A DNA stretch of 47,228 nucleotides from Desulfoluna spongiiphila (lineage in GTDB: Bacteria > Desulfobacterota > Desulfobacteria > Desulfobacterales > Desulfolunaceae), in the NCBI RefSeq assembly GCF_900101345.1, contig NZ_FMUX01000004.1, positions 1 to 47,228 of the forward strand. The letters run 5' to 3'. The position numbers were made by a program, and so were the translations under genes. How positions within the stretch are numbered: the first letter of the stretch is position 1; the number at the start of each line of letters is the position of its first letter. Below, piece by piece: positions 40,505 to 47,228 of the stretch. The notes beneath the pieces were generated by a model. That model was not told the origin of the DNA. It saw nothing but the letters and a program-made list of their open reading frames with translations, and made no database searches.

Positions 40505-43500
40505 ATGAAACGGTTTCGCTCTGTAGTGTCCATATGCATGTTGGTGGTTATCTCACACGTTATGTGCGTCGCAGAAACATTTGCTCTGGGCAATTTGAAA
40601 CAACCCCCTATCCTTGAATTTTCGTCTGACAAATCCGAGATTTCCCAAGGCGAATCGGTGCGACTTACCTGGTCGTCGACCTACGCAGAGTCCTGCACCA
40701 TTGAACCGGACATCAAGCAAAACTCGGCCTGCTCAGGAAGTGAAACGGTCTCGCCTTCCCACACAACCACCTACGTGTTTAGCGCATCAAACGATGACGG
40801 CGATGCCTCTAAAACTCTTACAATCACCGTTAATGCCCCTGTCGACTCCGACAACGACGGGGTGAAAGACGATGACGATGCCTGCCCTGATACGCCATCC
40901 GGTGAATCTGTTGACGCAGACGGCTGCTCCGCTTCCCAGAAAGACTCCGATAATGACGGCGTTCATGACAACGTCGATGCCTGCCCCGACACCCCATCCG
41001 GTGAATCTGTTGATGCAAATGGCTGCTCTTCTTCCCAAAGGGATTCTGACACCGATGGTGTAATTGACAACATTGACATGTGCCCGGGCACTGCGCCTGG
41101 GGTGAGCGTGGATTCCCGGGGGTGCTCTTCCTCTCAAAAAGATACGGACAAAGACGGCGTAAAAGATAACGTTGATAGCTGTCCTGGGACCCCTGCCGGT
41201 GAGGCGGTTGATGGCAAAGGTTGTTCTGATTCACAGAAGGACACCGATGACGACGGTGTGACCGACAATTTGGATATGTGTGCTGGTACCCCTGCAGGTG
41301 AGTCAGTCGATGCCAAAGGTTGCACCGACTCACAGAAGGACACAGATGGCGATGGTGTGATGGACAATCTGGATACCTGTGCTGGTACCCCTGCCGGAGA
41401 GTCTGTTGATGCCAACGGCTGCTCTGACTCCCAGAAGGATACGGATGGCGACGGTGTGACGGACAATTTGGATATGTGTGCAAGTACTCCTGCCGGTGAG
41501 CCGGTAGATGCCAATGGCTGCTCTTATTCCCAGAAGGATACAGACGGTGATGGTGTCACCGACAACCTGGATATATGTGCTGATAGCCCTGCGGGTGAGG
41601 CCGTAGATGCGAATGGCTGTTCCGACTCCCAGAAAGACACCGACAGCGATGGTGTCACTGATAATCTGGACACCTGTGCAGCTACTCCTGCGGGTGAGGC
41701 CGTAGACGCGAATGGCTGTTCCGACCCCCAGAAGGATACGGATGGCGATGGGGTGACGGACAACCTTGATACCTGTGCTGGTACCCCTGCGGGTGAATCC
41801 GTAGACACCAATGGCTGTTCCGACTCCCAGAAAGACACCGACAGCGACGGTGTCACTGATAATCTGGACACCTGTGCAGCTACTCCTGCCGGTGAACCCG
41901 TAGATGCCAATGGTTGCTCCGATTCCCAGAAGGACACCGATGGCGACGGTGTCACCGATAACTTGGATACCTGTGCGAATACTCCTGCCGGAGAGGCCGT
42001 TGATGGCAACGGTTGTTCTGATTCTCAGAAGGACACGGACGGCGACGGTGTGACGGACAATCTGGATACCTGTGCTGGTACTCCTGCTGGAGAGGCCGTT
42101 GATGGCAACGGTTGTTCTGATTCTCAGAAGGACACGGACGGCGACGGTGTGACGGATAATCTGGATACCTGTGCTGGTACCCCTGCCGGAGAGTCCGTTG
42201 ATGCCAACGGTTGTTCTGATTCTCAGAAGGACACAGACGGTGATGGCGTAACTGACAATCTTGATACGTGTACGAATACGCCAGCGGGTGAATCCGTTGA
42301 TGCCACTGGCTGCTCTGACTCCCAGAAGGACACAGACGGTGATGGCGTGACCGACAATCTTGATACCTGTGCTGGTACTCCTGCCGGAGAGACCGTTGAT
42401 GCCACTGGCTGCTCTGACTCCCAGAAGGACACAGACGGTGATGGCGTGACCGACAATCTTGATACCTGTGCTGGTACTCCTGCCGGAGAGACCGTTGATG
42501 CCACTGGCTGCTCTGACTCCCAGAAGGACACAGACGGTGATGGCGTGACCGACAATCTTGATACCTGTGCTGGTACTCCTGCCGGAGAGACCGTTGATGC
42601 CAACGGCTGCTCCGACTCCCAGAAGGATACGGATGGCGATGGTGTGACTGATAATCTGGACACTTGTGCAGCTACTCCTGCGGGTGAGTCCGTAGATGCG
42701 AATGGCTGTTCCGACTCCCAGAAAGACACCGATGGTGATGGTGTGACAGATAATCTGGATACCTGTGTTGGTACCCCCGCGGGTGAATCCGTTGATGCCA
42801 ACGGTTGCTCCGACTCTCAGAAGGACACAGACGGTGATGGAGTTACCGACAACCTGGATACCTGCACTGACACCCCGGCCGGGGAGAGCGCCGATGCCTC
42901 CGGTTGTTCTGATTCCCAAAAAGACACCGATAATGATGGTGTAACAGACGATCTTGATCAATGCCCTGGGACTCCCTCGGAGGAAACACCCAATGCTGAA
43001 GGGTGTTCTTACTCGCAACACGACGATGACAACGATGGTGTCCCCAATGTTAATGATGCGTGCTTAGATACCCCAGAGGGTGAACTTGCCGATGAAACCG
43101 GGTGTTCTTGTTCACAGCTCGGGACCAGATGGCTGGCTATTTCTTCCGGACCTGGTCATACCCTTGCCATCAAGCACGATGGGACCCTTTACGCTTGGGG
43201 GAAAAATGATCGCGGGCAGGTGGGCGATGGAACACATACGACCCGTCATGAACCGAAACAGATCAGCTCTGATAGCGATTGGCTCTCTATCGACGCGGGG
43301 CATAATTTTTCTTTGGCACTGAAACGAAATGGGATTCTCTATTCCTGGGGGGGGAATCAAGACGGTCAGTTGGGAGACGGCTCGGACTATGATCGAAGTG
43401 TTCCAGGGCGAGTTGGAGATCCATATGTTGAACCCAATTTGAGATGGGCCTCGGTATCTGCCGGTTCAAATTTCGTGACCGGGATCACGCAGGAAGGTGC

Positions 43501-46500
43501 CCTTTATTACTGGGGGATGAACCATGGCCACATTGACCCTTTTGGCCCCTCAAAAATATATGTCCCCAGGCAGCTTGGGGATGATTATGACTGGCATCAG
43601 GTCTCTTCCGGCGGTGAGCATTGTATCGCCCTGAAGCAGAACGGTTATATCTATACGTGGGGCATCAACGATTACGGTCAACTGGGCATTGTTACCGCTG
43701 AACACTATACTCAGCCCGCGCAAGTCGGTTTTGAAAGGGACTGGGTTTTCGTCGAAGCCGGTGATCGTCATAGTATTGCTTTAAAGGCAGATGGAAGAGC
43801 ATTTGCCTGGGGCAAAAACGAACATGGTGAGCTTGGCCTGGGGGCGGACCACTCCTCATGGGGAGTCCCAGAGCCCCAGCTCGTAGACCAAGTCGGGGGA
43901 TTCGTTCAGGTATCCGCAGGGCAACATCACACCACAGGAGTCACGCAGACCGGTGAACTCTATACCTGGGGGCTTAACGAATATGGCCAGTTGGGTGACG
44001 GGAGTTTTGAAACACAGTCTGCCCCCGTACAAATTGCGGACCATAGCAGTTGGGTTCATGTTACGTGCGGTTCTCTGCACTCCACTGCCATTGATAGTTC
44101 GGGTAATGTTTATTCATGGGGGACTAATGTTGATGGGGCCCTTGGCGTCGGTAACACGGCAGAAAAGGCTTCACCGACGCGGATCGGCGAGTCAAGGAAT
44201 TGGGCCCAGATTTCATCCCTGGGTTGGCATACGGTTGGGTTGAAAGCCGATGGCAGTATGTATGCATGGGGGGGGGATGGGTTTGGTGAGATAGGAAATG
44301 GGACGTCGTCACATCAGCAGAGTCCAGTCAGGATCGGTGATGATACCAACTGGGACTCTGTCTCTGCAGGTGAGGGATACTCCCTGGCGATTAAAAAGGA
44401 CGGATCTCTCTATGCTTGGGGCAGCAACGCCTATGGACGGTTCGGGGATGGGTCCAAGACAGACCAGGATACACCGTCAAAGGTTGGGGAGGAAAATGGC
44501 TGGGTCCGAGTCGTTGCTGGAAGGGTGCATTCAGCCGGGCTTAAGGGAGACGGCACGTTATATACCTGGGGAGATAATTACTACGGTTGCCTGGGAGATG
44601 GCACAAATACAGATAGACAGACTCCCGCTCAGGTTGGAAACGAAGGTGATTGGGTGGACGTGGCCTTGGGACGTTACCATACCCTGGCTTTGAAGGGTGA
44701 TGGCACCCTGTATGCTTGGGGATATAACTATGACGGCCAATTGGGAGACGGAACCTATGAAGACCGGAATGAACCGGTTCAAGTCGGCTCAGAGTCTGAC
44801 TGGGTTGCGCTGGCTGCCGGTACAAATACCTCGGCTGGCGTAAAAGCCGATGGAACCTGCTACATATGGGGCCGCAACGTGCCCTCCTACACCAAGCTGA
44901 ACATTCCGACCCGGATCGGGGATGATAATTTCTGGCGAGAGGTTTCAATCGGCAGAAGTCATGTGATTTTGAAAGCCGATGATGGTCGCCTCTATGCGTT
45001 TGGCAATAACCACACTGGGATGCTTGGGGACTCGACCTTTGAGTCTCGAGAGACACCCGTTGCTTTGGACACCGAGAAAACATTTACGGACTTTGCTGCT
45101 GCAGCTTTGCACTCTGTTGCCATCACAGCAGATGGTGCGGTTTATTCCTGGGGCTCAAACGGGAATGGTCGTTTGGGGCACGGAGACGCCTGGTTCACAG
45201 ATGGTGTTATCATAGAAGCCCCGGATAACTGTGATGATGACGACTCTGATGGTGTCGCCAATAACATGGATCTTTGTGCCGGGATACAAGGCAGTCATCA
45301 TGGCTGTCCGCAGGGCGCACTGGATTCAGATATGGATGGTGTGCCAGATATAGATGATTATTGCGGGGATACGCCCTTTGGTGAGCCCGTAGACAGGGGC
45401 GGGTGTTCTTTTACCCAAAGAGACAGGGATGGAGATGGCGTTAACGATGCGTGGGACCTTTGCCCCGAAACGCAGCCGGGAGCAACAGTCAATCACTCTG
45501 GCTGTTCCGAATGGCAGGAAGATGATGATGGCGATGGGCTCCCTTATTTTACCGACAGATGCCCCGGTACTGATCCCGGTGAGCCTGTTGATGAGTATGG
45601 TTGTGCCTGCACCCAAATACAAACGGATTGGAAAGCCATCTCTGCTGGCTACCTCCATACCCTTGCTGTTCGTGAGGATGGAAAACTATTTGCATGGGGT
45701 GATAACTCGGGTGGACAGTTGGGTGATGGCTCAGAAATCGACAGGGATGAACCTGTCCAGATCGGGAACGACAGCGATTGGGCCTTCGTTTCGGCTGGCT
45801 TTGATCATAGCCTTGCGTTGAAAGAAGATGGACGGCTTTATGCGTGGGGTCACAACAATAAAGGTCAAGTTGGCGATGGAACGAAAGTTGATCGGCATGT
45901 CCCGGTATTGATTGCTTCTGACGGTCGGTGGAAAACAGTCTCAGCAGGCAGGGGTGCAAGCGCGGGGATCAAGATAAATGGGCGGTTATTTCGTTGGGGA
46001 CTCAGACAAGGGTATTTTTTCCCGGCGGTTTATTATGAGCCTAAGGTTGTTGGTGATCACAACGGTTGGGTTGATGTCTCTGTGGGGGGGGACCATACCC
46101 TTGTCCTTAGGGACGATGGACAGCTGTTTGCGTGGGGAAAAAATACCTATGGTCAGTTGGGCCGTGGAGATTATACCAGTCATCCAATACTTGTCCCATC
46201 GGGCATGATGCTTCCTGGCCAGAATAATCCTGGCTCCCCGAATCCGTGGGTCTCTATTTCGGCTGGCGAGAGCCATTCTGTTGCAGTCAAATTGGACGGA
46301 TCTGTTTACACCTGGGGAAAAAACGACAGAGGGCAGTTGGGGTTGGGGCAGGAAGCTCCTGAGAAACGACCCATAGCAGAGAAAGTCTTGGATGGAAATC
46401 AGTTAAAACTCATTGATGCTGGCAAAGACCATACACTTGCCGTAACACAGGGTGGTGAACTTTATGCCTGGGGGGATAACCGAGCAGGTCAGGTTAGCAA

Positions 46501-47228
46501 CTGGTATGATCCTGTCATTGATGAACCAATTCTTGTGGACCCCCACAGCAGTTGGCTGGTGATGTCCGCAGGCGGGGAACAGAGCACTGCCCTGAGAAAT
46601 GATAAAAAGTTGGTGGTATGGGGGCACCATGGGGTGAATACGTATGGCAAGGGAGATGAAGTGCCGCCCTATTTTGGTGCTTTAATCGTTAATGATCATC
46701 GCCATTGCAGAGATAGTGACGACGATGGGGTAACTGATGACAGGGATAGTTGCCACAACACACCGTCAGGAGAATCTGTAGATGCCAACGGATGTTCCGA
46801 CTCCCAGAAAGACACCGATGGTGACGGGGTAACTGATAATCTAGATATCTGTGATGCGACGCCTGAAGGTGAACCGGTTGATGCCAGTGGGTGTTCTGAT
46901 TCTCAGAAAGATTCAGATGGAGACGGGGTAACGGACAACCTTGATACCTGTGGTGGTACGCCTGAAGGCGAAGCCGTAGATTCCAATGGGTGCTCTGACT
47001 CCCAGAAGGATACGGATGGCGATGGCGTGACGGATAATCTTGATATCTGTGATTTGACGCCTGAAGGTGAAACGGTCGATGCCAGTGGGTGTTCTGGTTC
47101 TCAGAAAGATTCAGATGGAGACGGGGTAACGGACAACCTTGATATTTGTGGTGAAACGCCTGAAGGTGAATCCGTAGATGCCAATGGATGCTCTGATTCA
47201 CAAAAGGATTCGGATGGCGATGGCGTGA
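40505..47228 (+). CDS. Giant secreted TSP3/RCC1 repeat protein, partial at 3' end
   Basis: An open frame of 2241 codons from the ATG at 40505 that is still open at the window edge. A signal peptide (SVVSICMLVVISHVMCVAETFA) and a bacterial Ig-like domain (about residues 30-113, ending with TTTYVFSASNDDGD) come first. Then follow 23 thrombospondin type 3 repeats (40844-43120), 14 RCC1 repeats (43121-45223), 4 TSP3 repeats (45236-45619), 7 RCC1 repeats (45620-46711) and at least 6 more TSP3 repeats. TSP3 units have the calcium-binding DxDxDGVxDNxDxC pattern; RCC1 units read like HTLALKGDGTLYAWG...GQLGDGT. Fourteen and seven RCC1 units would make two and one seven-bladed propellers. The weak GGGGGCC before the ATG leaves the start uncertain (an in-frame ATG also lies at 40490). 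An adhesin or matrix role is inferred. Confidence 0.9.
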   Translation, partial: MKRFRSVVSICMLVVISHVMCVAETFALGNLKQPPILEFSSDKSEISQGESVRLTWSSTYAESCTIEPDIKQNSACSGSETVSPSHTTTYVFSASNDDGDASKTLTITVNAPVDSDNDGVKDDDDACPDTPSGESVDADGCSASQKDSDNDGVHDNVDACPDTPSGESVDANGCSSSQRDSDTDGVIDNIDMCPGTAPGVSVDSRGCSSSQKDTDKDGVKDNVDSCPGTPAGEAVDGKGCSDSQKDTDDDGVTDNLDMCAGTPAGESVDAKGCTDSQKDTDGDGVMDNLDTCAGTPAGESVDANGCSDSQKDTDGDGVTDNLDMCASTPAGEPVDANGCSYSQKDTDGDGVTDNLDICADSPAGEAVDANGCSDSQKDTDSDGVTDNLDTCAATPAGEAVDANGCSDPQKDTDGDGVTDNLDTCAGTPAGESVDTNGCSDSQKDTDSDGVTDNLDTCAATPAGEPVDANGCSDSQKDTDGDGVTDNLDTCANTPAGEAVDGNGCSDSQKDTDGDGVTDNLDTCAGTPAGEAVDGNGCSDSQKDTDGDGVTDNLDTCAGTPAGESVDANGCSDSQKDTDGDGVTDNLDTCTNTPAGESVDATGCSDSQKDTDGDGVTDNLDTCAGTPAGETVDATGCSDSQKDTDGDGVTDNLDTCAGTPAGETVDATGCSDSQKDTDGDGVTDNLDTCAGTPAGETVDANGCSDSQKDTDGDGVTDNLDTCAATPAGESVDANGCSDSQKDTDGDGVTDNLDTCVGTPAGESVDANGCSDSQKDTDGDGVTDNLDTCTDTPAGESADASGCSDSQKDTDNDGVTDDLDQCPGTPSEETPNAEGCSYSQHDDDNDGVPNVNDACLDTPEGELADETGCSCSQLGTRWLAISSGPGHTLAIKHDGTLYAWGKNDRGQVGDGTHTTRHEPKQISSDSDWLSIDAGHNFSLALKRNGILYSWGGNQDGQLGDGSDYDRSVPGRVGDPYVEPNLRWASVSAGSNFVTGITQEGALYYWGMNHGHIDPFGPSKIYVPRQLGDDYDWHQVSSGGEHCIALKQNGYIYTWGINDYGQLGIVTAEHYTQPAQVGFERDWVFVEAGDRHSIALKADGRAFAWGKNEHGELGLGADHSSWGVPEPQLVDQVGGFVQVSAGQHHTTGVTQTGELYTWGLNEYGQLGDGSFETQSAPVQIADHSSWVHVTCGSLHSTAIDSSGNVYSWGTNVDGALGVGNTAEKASPTRIGESRNWAQISSLGWHTVGLKADGSMYAWGGDGFGEIGNGTSSHQQSPVRIGDDTNWDSVSAGEGYSLAIKKDGSLYAWGSNAYGRFGDGSKTDQDTPSKVGEENGWVRVVAGRVHSAGLKGDGTLYTWGDNYYGCLGDGTNTDRQTPAQVGNEGDWVDVALGRYHTLALKGDGTLYAWGYNYDGQLGDGTYEDRNEPVQVGSESDWVALAAGTNTSAGVKADGTCYIWGRNVPSYTKLNIPTRIGDDNFWREVSIGRSHVILKADDGRLYAFGNNHTGMLGDSTFESRETPVALDTEKTFTDFAAAALHSVAITADGAVYSWGSNGNGRLGHGDAWFTDGVIIEAPDNCDDDDSDGVANNMDLCAGIQGSHHGCPQGALDSDMDGVPDIDDYCGDTPFGEPVDRGGCSFTQRDRDGDGVNDAWDLCPETQPGATVNHSGCSEWQEDDDGDGLPYFTDRCPGTDPGEPVDEYGCACTQIQTDWKAISAGYLHTLAVREDGKLFAWGDNSGGQLGDGSEIDRDEPVQIGNDSDWAFVSAGFDHSLALKEDGRLYAWGHNNKGQVGDGTKVDRHVPVLIASDGRWKTVSAGRGASAGIKINGRLFRWGLRQGYFFPAVYYEPKVVGDHNGWVDVSVGGDHTLVLRDDGQLFAWGKNTYGQLGRGDYTSHPILVPSGMMLPGQNNPGSPNPWVSISAGESHSVAVKLDGSVYTWGKNDRGQLGLGQEAPEKRPIAEKVLDGNQLKLIDAGKDHTLAVTQGGELYAWGDNRAGQVSNWYDPVIDEPILVDPHSSWLVMSAGGEQSTALRNDKKLVVWGHHGVNTYGKGDEVPPYFGALIVNDHRHCRDSDDDGVTDDRDSCHNTPSGESVDANGCSDSQKDTDGDGVTDNLDICDATPEGEPVDASGCSDSQKDSDGDGVTDNLDTCGGTPEGEAVDSNGCSDSQKDTDGDGVTDNLDICDLTPEGETVDASGCSGSQKDSDGDGVTDNLDICGETPEGESVDANGCSDSQKDSDGDGV
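40844..43120 (+). repeat. TSP3 array 1: 23 in-frame units of 99 bp
   Basis: The block is exactly 23 x 99 bp. Units at 42329-42427 and 42428-42526 are identical in DNA, and the next differs only near its end, showing recent duplication. Units toward both ends of the array are more diverged. Confidence 0.95.
43121..45223 (+). repeat. RCC1 block 1: 14 repeats (protein level)
   Basis: 701 codons with 14 copies of the pattern S-x-G-x-x-H-x-x-A-[LI]-K-x-D-G-x-[LV]-Y-x-W-G, about 50 residues each. The DNA copies are diverged. Poly-G tracts of 8 (about 43347-43354) and 9 (about 44268-44276) occur at WGG codons. Confidence 0.9.
45236..45619 (+). repeat. TSP3 array 2: four diverged units
   Basis: Units start at 45236, 45323, 45422 and 45521; the last three are 99 bp long and the first is shorter. 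Sequences (for example DSDMDGVPDIDDYC and DRDGDGVNDAWDLC) are much more diverged than array 1. Confidence 0.9.
45620..46711 (+). repeat. RCC1 block 2: 7 repeats (protein level)
   Basis: 364 codons with seven copies, from HTLAVREDGKLFAWG to QSTALRNDKKLVVWG, enough for one closed seven-bladed propeller. Confidence 0.88.
46712..47228 (+). repeat. TSP3 array 3: at least six units, continues past the window
   Basis: Units start at 46712, 46811, 46910, 47009, 47108 and 47207, all exactly 99 bp apart. They alternate between two subtypes (SNGC/ANGC and ASGC endings), as if a two-unit block had been duplicated. Confidence 0.93.

Noticed and set aside
41330..43021. Long antisense open frame of 563 codons, and others of 161-217 codons, opposite the TSP3 array
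   Set aside because: They mirror the 99-bp repeats of the plus-strand gene, which lack stops in the other frames by composition. They have no ribosome binding sites, and the plus frame has clear domain identity.
40844..43120. Regular 99-bp direct repeats as a CRISPR array
   Set aside because: Units are contiguous, in frame and encode TSP3 motifs. There are no unique spacers and no cas genes.

Overview
This 47.2 kb window looks like chromosome of a marine, GC-rich (roughly 55-60 % by eye) Gram-negative bacterium, most likely a Desulfobacterota (Desulfobacterales-type) member. That placement is inference: it rests on the mix of c-di-GMP-I riboswitches, FilA-type exported proteins, an NtrC-class regulator, a vitamin-B12-dependent ethanolamine operon and hairpin-rich intergenic repeats. 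No rRNA or tRNA gene is visible.

Layout. (1) 1-4072: 5' end of an IS transposase, a PhoA-type alkaline phosphatase and a YibE/F-family membrane protein, separated by inverted-repeat elements. (2) 4073-9768, minus strand: a choline-to-glycine-betaine island with a GntR/FadR-type regulator, choline dehydrogenase (betA), betaine aldehyde dehydrogenase (betB, close to Bacillus GbsA) and an orphan choline/betaine-binding protein (ChoX-like). (3) 10243-23546, minus strand: a ten-gene exported or outer-membrane system resembling the poorly studied Fil (putative pilus) operon of Acinetobacter. It has four FilA-like secreted proteins, a periplasmic C39 peptidase (FilB-like), a coiled-coil outer-membrane protein, an OmpP1/FadL protein, two beta-propeller proteins and a small beta-barrel. 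Two c-di-GMP-I (GEMM-I) riboswitches precede two of the filA-like genes, and heptanucleotide tandem repeats abut two stop codons. All four FilA-like proteins carry, just after the signal peptide, a segment matching the pattern of double-glycine leaders, the normal substrate of C39 peptidases. (4) 24413-29703, plus strand: a three-gene signalling cassette of solute-binding protein, hybrid histidine kinase and sigma-54 response regulator. (5) 30377-39650, plus strand: eutH-eutB-eutC-eutA-eutL-(eutK/M-like)-eutE-eutQ, preceded by a strongly structured leader. (6) 40505 to the end: a giant secreted protein (at least 2241 codons, open at the window edge) built of thrombospondin-type-3 calcium-binding arrays alternating with 14 and then 7 RCC1 repeats.

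How the parts may work together. Alkaline phosphatase, choline oxidation and ethanolamine degradation all deal with phospholipid headgroups, so the window may be a lipid-headgroup scavenging region. The signalling cassette lies directly upstream of eut, where no EutR or EutVW is seen, and is a candidate eut regulator. The Fil-like system is probably tuned by c-di-GMP and so linked to the surface-attached versus motile switch. The giant TSP3/RCC1 protein is a candidate adhesin.

A family of hairpin-rich intergenic repeats (about 170-220 bp when complete, ends GCCTCCGGCGGC / GCCGCCGGAGGC) occurs at least seven times plus remnants, almost always next to gene ends. Its stems show compensatory base changes between copies.
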